DNA of 64,000 nt from Lachnospiraceae bacterium (GCA_028696165.1 JAQVHQ010000006.1:38418-102417); one strand, 5' to 3'; counted from the first letter of the stretch, positions 25,846 through 35,797 are shown. Notes: generated from the sequence alone by a model not told the origin. Program-made: numbers and translations.

Positions 25846-26157
25846 AAATCCTCCTTTCTGGAATTCTTCTCTTTTACTCTGTTCATTTGTCCTTTGTACA
25901 TTTCGAACGGCTTTATTGTTCTTTTAAAGTAGCGTAATTTCTTTCTATTGTCTATGCATTTTTATGTTTTCCCAAAAATATTCTTATTTTTCCAAAATTA
26001 TATTTATTTTTACAGATATTTTTCTTTGGTTTACCTATACGACAAAAAGCCAATGTAAATAACCTGTTTCGTTATTTTACATTGGCTTTTCGCTTCAATA
26101 TTATATAGAGCAGCTGTATGAACCGTCTTTATATTTTCATATTTAGTTTTTCCCTTA
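25846..26157. other. Intergenic region upstream of the GPH transporter
   Basis: About 310 bp, strongly A/T-rich, with no plausible gene. It holds the bidirectional terminator at 26044-26091 and presumably the promoter of the transporter operon; I do not see a clear operator. Confidence 0.6.
26044..26091. terminator. Intrinsic terminator after degV
   Basis: AAAAGCCAATGTAAATAAC pairs with GTTATTTTACATTGGCTTTT around a 7-nt loop; A and T runs flank it on both sides. Confidence 0.9.
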
Positions 26158-27027
26158 TTATCGCTTGTCCCCTAAGAAGAACAATGCCATTGTACCTGGT
26201 CCGGAATGTGCTCCGATTGTGGCTCCCACTGCATTAATCAAACAGTCCTGGATTCCAAATCTTTCTCTAACCAGTTTTGCCACATACTCTGCCTCTTCCG
26301 GGCAGTCACCGTGACTGATAAAGAAAATGTCATTCTTATCGCGATAGCTTCCGATTCGTTCTTCCATCATATCTACCAGACAATGCAATGATTTCTTACG
26401 TCCCCGTGTTTTCCCTACTGCAATCAGATGTCCCTCATTATCTACATGGAGAAGCGGCTTGATATTAATCATCGTTCCAAATACTGCCGTAGCCTTAGAT
26501 ACACGCCCGCCACGATAGAGATGATTCAAATCATCTACAGTAAATACATGACTAAAGTTCAGCTTATGTTCATCCAGCCATGCAATGATTTCATCCATGG
26601 TCTTCCCCTGTTCTTTCATCTGCACTGCCTTATGGACAAAGAGTCCCTGCCCCAGCGAAGCACATAAAGAATCAATTACAACTATCTTCGCTTCCGGATA
26701 TTCTTCCTTCAATTCTTCCCCTGCAATTCGTGCGCTGTTATAACTTCCGCTTAAGCCGGATGAAAATGCAAGATGAAGTATATCCTTCCCTTCTTTCAGA
26801 TAAGGTTCCATCAATGCCCGCGCACTTTCCGGATTTACCTGCGCTGTCGTGGGCATAGAACCATTTCTCATCTTTTCGTAAAATTCATGCACTGGAAGTG
26901 CTGTCTTATTATCATAGGTTTCTCCCTCCAGCGTATATGTCAGAGATACGCATCCTACCTGATGTTCTGTGTAATAACTGTCCGGTAAATCTGCGTTATT
27001 ATCTGTTGTAATCACAAATTCTCTCAT
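26158..27027 (-). CDS. DegV-family fatty-acid-binding protein
   Basis: The 289-residue DegV fold protein binds a fatty acyl chain; relatives (FakB) present fatty acids to the kinase FakA. Visible family features are ITTDNNADLP at the start, LAFSSGLSGSYNSA, and the C-terminal HSGPGTMALFFLG. The ATG at 27027 has GGAGGG upstream; the longer frame to 27084 lacks a site. Whether it works with a FakA elsewhere is not visible here. Confidence 0.9.
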   Translation of the reverse strand: MREFVITTDNNADLPDSYYTEHQVGCVSLTYTLEGETYDNKTALPVHEFYEKMRNGSMPTTAQVNPESARALMEPYLKEGKDILHLAFSSGLSGSYNSARIAGEELKEEYPEAKIVVIDSLCASLGQGLFVHKAVQMKEQGKTMDEIIAWLDEHKLNFSHVFTVDDLNHLYRGGRVSKATAVFGTMINIKPLLHVDNEGHLIAVGKTRGRKKSLHCLVDMMEERIGSYRDKNDIFFISHGDCPEEAEYVAKLVRERFGIQDCLINAVGATIGAHSGPGTMALFFLGDKR

Positions 27028-27155
27028 TGCCAACCCTCCATACATAGTCATTTTGACAATGTCACTATTTGCCCGCTTATTCATAACAGGATTTTAAGTA
27101 CTCTCTGTCACTGAAAGTTTGCTTTAGCTGCATTGCCACTAGTATGTCCATTTTA

Positions 27156-28445
27156 TCATTGTTCCATTAAAATATCTATGGCTTTTTGCATTTGTACGTC
27201 TGTTATTGGTGATTCTGATGTATTTTGCCCGGAAGATACCTGTTCATCCGTCCCTGGTGTCTGTGTTTCTGTTTTTCCTGCTTCATCTGTATTGCCTGCT
27301 TCATCTGCACTGGCTGCTTCAGTTTCCTCAACTACCACATCCGGAGTAATCCCTGTCTTGTGAATGTTATTGCCATCCGGCGTGTAATATTTGGAAATGG
27401 TAAGCTTCAGGGCGCTTCCATCACCCAGCTTAAATATCTGCTGCACTATACCTTTTCCATAAGTAGTGGTTCCCACAAGAGTTCCCAACTGATAGTCTTT
27501 AATTGCTCCTGCAAAAATCTCGGATGCGCTGGCGCTGTTTTCATTTACAAGTACAACCAACGGTACATCTATATCCTTCTCCTCCTTGGCTTTATACTCT
27601 TCCCGTTTTCCATTCTTATCCTCTGTATACACAATCATCTGGTCTTTGTCCAGAAAATGATCCAGGATAGCAGTCACAGACGAGACCAATCCACCCGGAT
27701 TATCACGAAGATCTACGATTAGTTTCTTTGCCCCCTGATTTTGTAAGTCTTCCCAGGCTGCCTGAAACTGCTCTTGTGTCACTTTAGAAAACTCTGTGAT
27801 AGCAATATAACCAATCTGCCCATCCTGCATCTTATGGGTAACCAGCGGTATCTCCACATTTTCTTTCGTAATATCAAATTCCAGATAGTCTTCCTCTCCC
27901 TCACGGGCTATGGTCAGATGTACCTGATTATTCTCTGAATTTTTTATTTTTATAGCTATCTCCGTTAAATCTGAACTGGTGACTACTTCATCATTTACCT
28001 TATAGATGATATCTCCTGCCTCAAGGCCGGCTTCGGCTCCCGGAGCTCCTTCATAACACCTTACAATCGTCACTACACCAGTGTTTTTATTCTGCTGCAT
28101 AACAACTCCGATGCCTGTATATTCCCCCTGGGAAGACTCCTGTACCGACTGGTATTCCTCCTGGGTATAATATACGGAATATGGATCCTCAAGTCCTTTG
28201 GCAATTCCAGCATACATAGTCTCTGCCAGGGCTGACGTATCCACATCCTCCAGATAATATTTGTCAATCAAAGCTTCAATCTGTGCCACTTTCTGTTCCG
28301 ACTGGGCACCGGTCAAAGTCTTACTTTCCTGTTCCCAGGGAAGCACGCCGTATCTGCCTGCCAATTGGTATATCAGCAGTACAAGAATACTAATCAAAAT
28401 ACCATATATGATTCCTCTGTATAATGTCTTATTATCTTTGTCCAT
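27156..28445 (-). CDS. ctpA: S41-family C-terminal processing peptidase
   Basis: The 429-residue protein has an N-terminal membrane anchor (IIYGILISILVLLIYQLAG), a PDZ domain (about 95-180) and an S41 protease core with catalytic Ser in ENSASASEIFAG and Lys in YGKGIVQQ. The C-terminal tail is Glu/Thr-rich low-complexity. It cleaves exported proteins outside the membrane. It lies after ftsEX, a common Firmicute arrangement suggesting a role in envelope remodelling. The ATG at 28445 follows AAAGG. Confidence 0.92.
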   Translation of the reverse strand: MDKDNKTLYRGIIYGILISILVLLIYQLAGRYGVLPWEQESKTLTGAQSEQKVAQIEALIDKYYLEDVDTSALAETMYAGIAKGLEDPYSVYYTQEEYQSVQESSQGEYTGIGVVMQQNKNTGVVTIVRCYEGAPGAEAGLEAGDIIYKVNDEVVTSSDLTEIAIKIKNSENNQVHLTIAREGEEDYLEFDITKENVEIPLVTHKMQDGQIGYIAITEFSKVTQEQFQAAWEDLQNQGAKKLIVDLRDNPGGLVSSVTAILDHFLDKDQMIVYTEDKNGKREEYKAKEEKDIDVPLVVLVNENSASASEIFAGAIKDYQLGTLVGTTTYGKGIVQQIFKLGDGSALKLTISKYYTPDGNNIHKTGITPDVVVEETEAASADEAGNTDEAGKTETQTPGTDEQVSSGQNTSESPITDVQMQKAIDILMEQ

Positions 28446-28556
28446 TTTGAAGCCTTTCCTTTTTATCGTATTATTCCATCTTATGCCAGGCTGCATCTTA
28501 TTCATTCCTCATTGCCGCATAAGCTGCCCCAATTTGCTGAAGTTTCTATCTTCTAA

Positions 28557-28603
28557 GATAAAAAGGATGTCACTCCAGCTATTTTCCGCCCTCGTGACAT
28601 CCC
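28557..28603 (-). terminator. Intrinsic terminator after ftsX
   Basis: GGATGTCAC / GTGACATCC stem followed by TTTTT on the minus strand, between ftsX and ctpA. Confidence 0.8.
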
Positions 28604-28672
28604 CTATTTACATACATTTCTTACTACATAATTTGTAACAGCCTGATTTTCCAGCTGTTGCAGATTCCTGCA

Positions 28673-29584
28673 CTATACTCTCAGGTGTTTATGAATTGTA
28701 ATCACACTACCTACAAGACCGATACCCATACCAAGGACTAATCCGATTGGCAGAAGGGACTCGAATACCTGTTTTACCGGCAGGAACTGAATCAGACTGT
28801 TGAGCATATGGAATTTCTCCAATACATACTGAATGACCTTATTATACATAAAGTATAATGCGCCCAGCGGAATCGCTGAACCAATCAATCCGATAATCAC
28901 ACCTTCAATCAGGAATGGCGAGCGAACGAAAAAGTCCGTTGCTCCAATTAATTTCATAATACCAATCTCTTCTTTACGAATAGCGATACCCATAGAAACT
29001 GTATTACTGATTAAGAATACAGCTACGATTAACAAAATACCGATGATAACAACGGATACATATGCAATCAGTCGATTCACTGTACTTAAAGTCTTCGTTG
29101 CCGCCTCTGACTGGTTTACTTTACGTACCCCTTCGAGACTTTCAATATAGCTTACCAACTCACCCTGGCTCTCAACCTTATCAACAAATACTTCATAGTT
29201 TGCGGAATTGGCCAATGGATTATCATTCTGGAATCCTTCTGCCACACTGGCATCTCCTTCAAAATAATCCTCTTTAAAACTGTTCCATGCATCTTCTGCA
29301 GATACAAAATTACACTGGGTAACTTCGCTTCTTCCCCTGATTTCATTACCAATCTCATCAATACGAGCCTGATCTGCATCGTCAGTAAAGAATACGGTAA
29401 TAGCTACGCCTTCTTCTGCGGTTCTTACAATATACTGGAAGTTAACAAACACGGAAAAAATCAATCCAAATAAGAAAATACATGCGCCCATGGTTGCTAT
29501 AGATGCCAGAGAAAACATCTTGTTGGTCCAGATATTTTTAAATCCCTGTTTAATGGTATAACCTATTGTACTAATTCTCAACAT
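28673..29584 (-). CDS. ftsX: Cell-division ABC transporter permease FtsX
   Basis: The 303-residue protein has four membrane segments: one at the N-terminus, then an extracellular domain (about 45-170) and three more. With FtsE it signals across the membrane to peptidoglycan hydrolases at the septum. The typical motif region MGIAIRKEEIGIMKLIGATD is visible. The start ATG at 29584 overlaps the ftsE end and has AAGG upstream; a GTG two codons earlier is the alternative. Confidence 0.93.
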   Translation of the reverse strand: MLRISTIGYTIKQGFKNIWTNKMFSLASIATMGACIFLFGLIFSVFVNFQYIVRTAEEGVAITVFFTDDADQARIDEIGNEIRGRSEVTQCNFVSAEDAWNSFKEDYFEGDASVAEGFQNDNPLANSANYEVFVDKVESQGELVSYIESLEGVRKVNQSEAATKTLSTVNRLIAYVSVVIIGILLIVAVFLISNTVSMGIAIRKEEIGIMKLIGATDFFVRSPFLIEGVIIGLIGSAIPLGALYFMYNKVIQYVLEKFHMLNSLIQFLPVKQVFESLLPIGLVLGMGIGLVGSVITIHKHLRV

Positions 29585-30254
29585 ATCCACCTTCTTGTTC
29601 GTCGCTTACGATGACGCCTTTCTTCATGGAAATCACTCGTTTTCTGAATGAGTTAACGATTTCCCGATTATGCGTTACTACAAGAACGGTAGTACCACGT
29701 TCATTAATTTCTTCTAACAGTCTCATAATTTCAAATGAGTTTTTAGGGTCTAAGTTACCGGTAGGCTCATCTGCCAGAAGAATAGCCGGACGGTTAACTA
29801 AAGCTCTTGCCAAAGCCACTCTCTGCTGTTCTCCACCTGATAACTGATTTGGTTTTGATTTGTACTTTTCTGCCAGTCCTACTAAAGTTAAAACTTCCGG
29901 CACACGTTTTTTAATTACGCGGTTTGGACGTTCAATAACACGCTGGGCAAATGCAACATTCTCGTATACATTTCTATCTTTTAACAAACGGAAATCCTGG
30001 AATACTACGCCGACTCCTCGACGGTATTTTGCGATTTTCCTATGGCGCATTTTATTTAATACTTGTCCATTTACTGTGATGGTTCCGCTGGTGGGATCCA
30101 GTTCTTTCAACAGCAGTTTAATCATGGTAGATTTACCCGATCCACTGTCTCCTACGATAAAGACGAATTCACCCTTATCAACGTGCAGCGTCACATCATT
30201 AACTGCCGGCTGGCCCTTAGCATATGACTTGCTTACGTTTTCTAAAGTAATCAT
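29571..30254 (-). CDS. ftsE: Cell-division ATP-binding protein FtsE
   Basis: The 227-residue ABC ATPase has Walker A GDSGSGKST, signature LSGGEQQRVALARAL and Walker B AILLADEPTGNLD. It powers FtsX. It starts 12 bp after the CdaR-type regulator stop, suggesting co-transcription. Confidence 0.95.
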   Translation of the reverse strand: MITLENVSKSYAKGQPAVNDVTLHVDKGEFVFIVGDSGSGKSTMIKLLLKELDPTSGTITVNGQVLNKMRHRKIAKYRRGVGVVFQDFRLLKDRNVYENVAFAQRVIERPNRVIKKRVPEVLTLVGLAEKYKSKPNQLSGGEQQRVALARALVNRPAILLADEPTGNLDPKNSFEIMRLLEEINERGTTVLVVTHNREIVNSFRKRVISMKKGVIVSDEQEGGYVEN

Positions 30255-30266
30255 AATATCCTCCTT

Positions 30267-31355
30267 TTAGTAATCCAATGTTTCCATATACTTCATGTAG
30301 TGTACTACCATCAATGCGATTTTGAAGGTAATAGCGTCTTCAAATACACGAAGATCTAATCCAGTGCTTTTCTGGAGCTTATCCAATCGATAAACTAATG
30401 TATTTCGATGGATATACAGTTGTCTTGATGTTTCTGATACATTCAAACTGTTTTCAAAGAATTTATTAATGGTAACCAGAGTCTCTTCGTCAAAATCGTC
30501 TGGAGATTTATTTTCAAATATCTCTTTAATAAACATCTTACACAGCGGGATAGGCAGCTGATAAATCAAACGGCCAATACCCAGTGAGCTGTACGCAATC
30601 ACATTCTTATCACCGAAGAAGATCTTACCTACATCCAATGCCATCCTTGCTTCTTTGTACGATCTGGATACTTCTTTTAACTCAGGAACAATCGTTCCGT
30701 AAGCCACATGTGTCTCATCTTCCTTGTCCATACCTAATGCACTGGCGATGGATACACCGATTTTCTCCAAATCTGCGTAGTTTTCATTCTCTTTCACTTC
30801 TTTGACAACTATAATGCTTCTCTCGTCAATCGCTGTTATGAAGTCACCACTCTTATTGCCAAAAAGGCCCTTCACGATTTCCATAGCACTGTAGTCTTTG
30901 CCCTGGCTGCTCTCCACAATATAAACCACACGTTTCGCTTCTGTATTTATATGAAGCTTTTTCGCTCTATTGTAAATATCAACCAACAGCAGATTATCCA
31001 ATAAAAGATTCTTGATAAAGTTATCTTTATCAAATCTTTCCTTGTATGCAATTAACAGATTCTGGATTTGGAATGCTGCCATCTTTCCAATCATATAGAC
31101 ATCATCATTCTCGCCACTTAAAATCAATATGTATTCTAACTGGTGGTCATCATAAACCTTAAAGAACTGATAGCCCTTAATCACCTGACTTTCTGCCTGA
31201 GACTGTACAAAATCCACAATTTCAGAACTATTACTTATTTCCTCGCTGAAAGTACTTGCTAATACTTTTCCTTCAATGTCAACCACGCAAAGGTCCGCTT
31301 TTGTAATTGCTTTTATACCTTCCACGTTGTTCTGAAGTATCTGATTTGAAATCAT
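30267..31355 (-). CDS. CdaR/PucR-family transcription regulator
   Basis: The 362-residue protein has an N-terminal sugar-diacid-recognition-like sensor region (about 1-130), a middle GGDEF-like linker domain, and the PucR C-terminal HTH (NVSETSRQLYIHRNTLVYRL, then LDLRVFEDAITFKIAL). Family members control sugar acid or purine use. Here it sits directly ahead of ftsEX, which is unexpected for a catabolic regulator. The ligand is unknown. Confidence 0.85.
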   Translation of the reverse strand: MISNQILQNNVEGIKAITKADLCVVDIEGKVLASTFSEEISNSSEIVDFVQSQAESQVIKGYQFFKVYDDHQLEYILILSGENDDVYMIGKMAAFQIQNLLIAYKERFDKDNFIKNLLLDNLLLVDIYNRAKKLHINTEAKRVVYIVESSQGKDYSAMEIVKGLFGNKSGDFITAIDERSIIVVKEVKENENYADLEKIGVSIASALGMDKEDETHVAYGTIVPELKEVSRSYKEARMALDVGKIFFGDKNVIAYSSLGIGRLIYQLPIPLCKMFIKEIFENKSPDDFDEETLVTINKFFENSLNVSETSRQLYIHRNTLVYRLDKLQKSTGLDLRVFEDAITFKIALMVVHYMKYMETLDY

Positions 31356-31515
31356 ACATCATTCCTCTTTCCATTATATAGTCTGTTTCTTATTGCAATC
31401 CCCCGGGGAAAATGTAATTTGTATAATTTTCCCAATTTTATCGGAGCACAAAGGTCTCCTTATGCCATATTTTAATATAAATCGTGTAAAAAGAAAAGGG
31501 GAAAAGTTAAAAAAG

Positions 31516-32397
31516 TTAACATTTTCTCAACATTTCCTCAATAAATCCCTCTCCAAGCACCTCCCGGGCATCACTTACGATGATAAATGCTCTTGGATCG
31601 ACTCTTCCTACCAGCTCTTTTAAGGTCACAATCTGCTTTTTTGACACCACACAAAAGAGCATGGTCTTCTCTTCCTGGGAATACATCCCCTTGGCATGAA
31701 TACCAGTCAGGCCACGATCCAACTCATGCATGATGGCATGGGATACTTCTTCATGGCGGTCGGTGATGATATAAGCGGCCTTGGCAAATTTTAATCCTTC
31801 GATAAGACTGTCAGAGATTTTTGATACGATAAAGATTGCAATGATAGCATACATGGCTTTTGGCACACCAAAGACAAAAGCTCCTGCTGCAACGACGGCA
31901 CCATCTACAATCTGCATAATCTGCGCAATGGAATAATGGCGCAGGTAATGCTGGATTAATGCTGCCACAGTATCTGTTCCGCCAGTTGTACCATTTCCCA
32001 TGAATACCAGACCGATTCCCACTCCCTGTACCACACCACCGAATAAACTGGCTAATATCAAATCTTCTTTGACCAGATCCATAGTTGGAAATACCGCAAG
32101 CCATACAGATAATGCAATTGCGCCAAAGATGGATTTCCCCATGAATTTTCCACCCTTGATTCGAACTCCGATAATAAACAATGGGATGTTTAATACCGTG
32201 TTACTAATCCATAGCGGGATTCCACCTTCGACTACCTTACCCGTCACAGCTTTAATAATAATAGCAAGACCGGAAAACCCACCGGTTACCAATCCGCAAG
32301 GCTCAAAGATGGCATTGATGGCAAATGCCATGGCGGCTGTGCCTACTAATATGAGAAGATAATCCCAAAATGGAATTTTTTCTTTTATTTTATACAT
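31516..32397 (-). CDS. YitT-family membrane protein (DUF161 plus DUF2179)
   Basis: The 293-residue protein has five or six membrane segments in the N-terminal two thirds (WDYLLILVGTAAMAFAI; FSGLAIIIKAVTG) and a soluble C-terminal DUF2179 domain (KAAYIITDRHEEVSHAIM, KEL-x-x-x-VDPRAFIIVSD). Function of the family is not settled. Monocistronic; divergent from the small membrane gene at 32483. Confidence 0.9.
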   Translation of the reverse strand: MYKIKEKIPFWDYLLILVGTAAMAFAINAIFEPCGLVTGGFSGLAIIIKAVTGKVVEGGIPLWISNTVLNIPLFIIGVRIKGGKFMGKSIFGAIALSVWLAVFPTMDLVKEDLILASLFGGVVQGVGIGLVFMGNGTTGGTDTVAALIQHYLRHYSIAQIMQIVDGAVVAAGAFVFGVPKAMYAIIAIFIVSKISDSLIEGLKFAKAAYIITDRHEEVSHAIMHELDRGLTGIHAKGMYSQEEKTMLFCVVSKKQIVTLKELVGRVDPRAFIIVSDAREVLGEGFIEEMLRKC

Positions 32398-32482
32398 ATT
32401 TTTCTCTTCTTTCTTGCCTAATTTTCATTTTTCTTCTATACTGTCTTAATAAGTATTACCAAAAACAAGGAGGAGTATTATT

Positions 32483-32824
32483 ATGACTACAAGATGTAAA
32501 ACATGGCTGGGCCTGATGCTGGCCGCCTATGCACTTATCTTTGCTTCATCGGTTTTCAATACACTGCGCGCCACACAAAACGCTTCTGCTTCCTGGATTA
32601 ATGTCGCCTTTAATCTGGCAGTTGTATTTGGAATCGCAGTTGTACTGTTTATGAAAAAACGAGTTGGCTTCTATTTATTCTGCATATTGAATGCCGCTGC
32701 TTATGTGGTAAATGTATTCTTTATGGGAAATAACATTTTCCTATGCATGGCTTACGCTGTACTGCCGCCGTTTATTACCTGGTACTTTTTAAAGACAGAA
32801 CATAATTGGGAAAATCTGAAATAA
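32483..32824 (+). CDS. Small four-helix membrane protein, hypothetical
   Basis: The 113-residue protein has four hydrophobic segments (LMLAAYALIFASSVFNTL; VAFNLAVVFGIAVVLF; FYLFCILNAAAYVVNVFF; CMAYAVLPPFITWYFL). AAGGAGG sits 9 nt upstream of the ATG, and a strong terminator follows. No family is recognised. It is one of few plus-strand genes. Confidence 0.8.
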   Translation: MTTRCKTWLGLMLAAYALIFASSVFNTLRATQNASASWINVAFNLAVVFGIAVVLFMKKRVGFYLFCILNAAAYVVNVFFMGNNIFLCMAYAVLPPFITWYFLKTEHNWENLK

Positions 32825-32842
32825 CAAATTGATTTCTGATAG

Positions 32843-32899
32843 AAAAAGCCGCCGCACCACATAACCGAATGGTTCCATGTGATGCGGCGGCTTTCTTTT
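32843..32899. terminator. Bidirectional intrinsic terminator
   Basis: AAAGCCGCCGCA-x-CACAT pairs with ATGTGATGCGGCGGCTTT; it serves the converging small membrane gene and PqqD-like gene. Confidence 0.92.
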
Positions 32900-32958
32900 A
32901 GTTCTGTTTCGCCTCTTGTTGCATATATTATCTACACCCTATATAGTATTATGTCAAC

Positions 32959-33318
32959 TTAGAAATTCTCTTCCATAAGTATAAAGCGATTCCCCTGGAG
33001 TATTCGCATATAGTTTACCAGACGTTCATACAGAGGCTCTGCATCATCTCCAAAATGGTCCCTTACTTTTAAGCCAATCTCAAAGACGGTATTCTTCCCA
33101 TCTATAAGCGGCCAGATGAAGTTTCCATACTCTTCCAGAGAAATATGTGTTTCTTTCGGTCTGTTGAAGGCAACCTGCGCCACCTTTGCAAAAAAGCCTT
33201 TTAACGGTACGTGGAAGGTCACCACCTGGTTCTCATCCACGTCCCATTTCATATCCGGATTTTTAATCGGTATAAAGTCCAGATAATTTTTACTTTCTTT
33301 GTTCTTATTTTTCCTCAT
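32959..33318 (-). CDS. PqqD-like peptide-binding protein
   Basis: The 119-residue protein is dominated by a PqqD/RRE-type domain (FIWPLIDGKNTVFEIGLKVR, then DDAEPLYERLVNYMRIL). PqqD folds bind leader peptides for radical-SAM RiPP enzymes; no such enzyme or precursor is nearby. Its start overlaps the end of the OPT transporter gene by 14 bp, so the two are translationally coupled, suggesting a partner in peptide handling. The start at ATG 33318 is chosen over GTG 33324. Confidence 0.8.
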   Translation of the reverse strand: MRKNKNKESKNYLDFIPIKNPDMKWDVDENQVVTFHVPLKGFFAKVAQVAFNRPKETHISLEEYGNFIWPLIDGKNTVFEIGLKVRDHFGDDAEPLYERLVNYMRILQGNRFILMEENF

Positions 33319-35209
33319 TTGCACTCTTATTCCAGATAGAGAACTTCAATACTGTAAGGATAACCAATGCTAATACTACCAGTCCACCAATCTGTCCAAA
33401 ACTGATGATACCAGATATATCCGGACTAATATGAAGTACAGCAAAGACTGCCAGCAATACTCCTACTAACCCTTCACCTGCAATCATACCAGAACAGCAA
33501 AGTACACCACCATTGATAACTCTCTTCTTATGATTTTCGTCTCTATATTTCTTGCGCTCTAATGCCCAACGGATAACTCCACCAATCATGATACAAGAAC
33601 TTAATTCAATTGGTAAATATAAACCGATTGCAAATGGCATAACCGGGATACGCAGTAATTCGATAAAGATAGCGATAAATACACCAATAAATACCAGTGC
33701 CCATGGAAGATTTCCATTCATAACACCTTCTACGATCATCTTCATCAAGTTAGCCTGTGGAGCAGGAATTGCTTCTGAACCAAATCCCCAGGCTGCATTT
33801 AACAGATATAAGATACCACCGATTGCGATAGCAGATACAACAGCACCAAGTAATTCACCAATCTGCTGTTTCTTAGGTGTAGCACCTAAGATGTAACCGG
33901 TTTTTAAATCCTGTGATGCATCACCGGCGATAGCAGCTACGATACAGATAATAGAACCAATCGCAATTGCACCTGTCATACCAGCGATTCCGGTATGTCC
34001 GGTTGCTTTTAATAATAAAGTAGAGAAGAGTAATGTAGCAATAGCCATACCTGATACCGGGTTGTTGCTGCTTCCTACCAAACCAACCATACGAGATGAT
34101 ACAGTTGCAAAGAAGAATCCAAAGATTACGATTAAGATTGCTCCAATAATATCAACAGGTACTGCTGGTACCAGTGCAATCAGTACGATACAAATCAGGA
34201 TACCTCCTAAAAGGAAAGGCATCTTAAGATCCTGGTCTGTTCTGGTCTCACTTCCAGTTCCCTGAGAATTCTTAAGACCAACCATAGCACCCTTGAAAGT
34301 ACGTACAATCAATGGAAGAGTTTTAATCAAACTGATAATACCACCGGCTGCGATTGCTCCTGCACCGATATATTTGATATATGCATTCCAGATTCCGCTT
34401 GCTCCTGCAGTATCCCATAATTCGATAATAGAGACATCCTGCAGTGGAACGATGGAGTCCTGTCCAAATAAGTAGATTGCCGGAATTAATACCAGCCATC
34501 CCAAGATACCACCTGCAAACATATAAGAAGAAATCTTAAATCCGCAGATATATCCAACACTGACTAAGGCAGGATATACTTCTGTGCTGATTTCACCATG
34601 AATTTTCTCAATGGTAATAACCGCTACACTTTTAACCAGGCAAAGTCCATCAACGATGAATTTTAATGCCGCTGCAATACCCATACCAATAAATACAGCT
34701 GCAGCACTTGAACCGCCTTCTTCTCCTGCTAAGATAACCTCCGCACAAGCCATTCCTTCCGGATATGGAAGCACGCCGTGTTCCTGTACGATTAAAGCTT
34801 TACGAAGTGGAACCATAAAAAGAACACCCAAAACACCACCAAATACTGCAATCAATGCAATTTCTACGACAGATGGCATAGTTCCCTGGCCTTCAGCTGC
34901 CCATAAGAATAATGCAGGCATGGTAAAGATAGCACCAGCTGCCAATGATTCTCCGGCAGATCCAATAGTCTGAATCATGTTACTTTCCAATACGGAATTT
35001 TTTCTCAGGATGACTTTGATAACGCCCATTCCGATTACAGCTGCAGGAATAGAAGCAGATACGGTCATACCTACACGAAGTCCCAGGTAAGCATTGGCTG
35101 CGCCAAATACTACTGCCAAGAGTAAACCTACAAAAATAGAAGTAAATGTAAGTTCCGGGACAACTGAGTCCGCACTTATGTACGGTTTGAATTCTTGTTT
35201 TTCGTTCAT
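33305..35209 (-). CDS. OPT-family oligopeptide transporter
   Basis: The 634-residue protein has about 14-16 membrane segments and family features such as NAYLGLRVGMTVSASIPAAV and GAGAIAAGGIISLIKTLP. OPT proteins import oligopeptides or metal-peptide complexes with protons. AAAGGGAG precedes the ATG. A 130-bp leader with a 12-bp inverted repeat lies upstream. It is coupled to a PqqD-like gene. Confidence 0.93.
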   Translation of the reverse strand: MNEKQEFKPYISADSVVPELTFTSIFVGLLLAVVFGAANAYLGLRVGMTVSASIPAAVIGMGVIKVILRKNSVLESNMIQTIGSAGESLAAGAIFTMPALFLWAAEGQGTMPSVVEIALIAVFGGVLGVLFMVPLRKALIVQEHGVLPYPEGMACAEVILAGEEGGSSAAAVFIGMGIAAALKFIVDGLCLVKSVAVITIEKIHGEISTEVYPALVSVGYICGFKISSYMFAGGILGWLVLIPAIYLFGQDSIVPLQDVSIIELWDTAGASGIWNAYIKYIGAGAIAAGGIISLIKTLPLIVRTFKGAMVGLKNSQGTGSETRTDQDLKMPFLLGGILICIVLIALVPAVPVDIIGAILIVIFGFFFATVSSRMVGLVGSSNNPVSGMAIATLLFSTLLLKATGHTGIAGMTGAIAIGSIICIVAAIAGDASQDLKTGYILGATPKKQQIGELLGAVVSAIAIGGILYLLNAAWGFGSEAIPAPQANLMKMIVEGVMNGNLPWALVFIGVFIAIFIELLRIPVMPFAIGLYLPIELSSCIMIGGVIRWALERKKYRDENHKKRVINGGVLCCSGMIAGEGLVGVLLAVFAVLHISPDISGIISFGQIGGLVVLALVILTVLKFSIWNKSANEEK

Positions 35210-35797
35210 TTCGTTTCTCCCTTTGTGTTTTATAGTACTGATACATACCTCAGAAAAAGTTCATGGAACCTTCTCCCGCATGCATGGCAACTGAAATAAG
35301 TACAACTTCTTTTGTGGGTGTATCCGTGGTGCTTATTTCAGTTACCGTGTATGTGTATACGCATTGCGCCTTAAATTTAACAACATATCATCTATATCTT
35401 TTCTTTCTTTGTAATATAGTATCTGTAGAATATATACTTCAAGATATTTTTCTAAGATATTTACTTCAAGATATTTTCTCAAAATATTTTCTTAAAGACA
35501 TTTTCTTAATGTGCTTAAAATTTAATTTACAATGATTACATCATTATACATGACATTTGTCCGTGTTTCAAGGACGTTTGCATTTTTATTTTACCAAATT
35601 TTTACACTTTTTTTAGTTTTGGCGATGTTATTTAATTTTTCAAAAATACTACTTTTATGACCCATACAATTTTTACTTTTTCTTGTTCAAAAAATAAATA
35701 AGAGAAAACAGTTCTTCCTGCTTCCCCTTATTTCATCACATTATTGTATTATCACGTTACTTCTGCGCCATCTTAAAGTTTTATTTTTTTCATTTTT
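35210..35797. other. Intergenic region upstream of the OPT gene
   Basis: About 590 bp without a credible gene. It includes the inverted repeat at 35289-35343 and, at 35425-35510, short degenerate direct repeats of CTTCAAGATATTTTCT. The rest is A/T-rich. It should hold the OPT promoter; I cannot assign the -35 and -10 with confidence. Confidence 0.6.
35289..35343 (-). promoter_or_regulatory. Inverted repeat in the OPT gene leader
   Basis: Perfect 12-bp arms AACTGAAATAAG / CTTATTTCAGTT enclose 31 nt, about 80 bp upstream of the OPT start. There is no T-run, so it is not a terminator. It could be an operator or an RNA stem. Confidence 0.4.
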
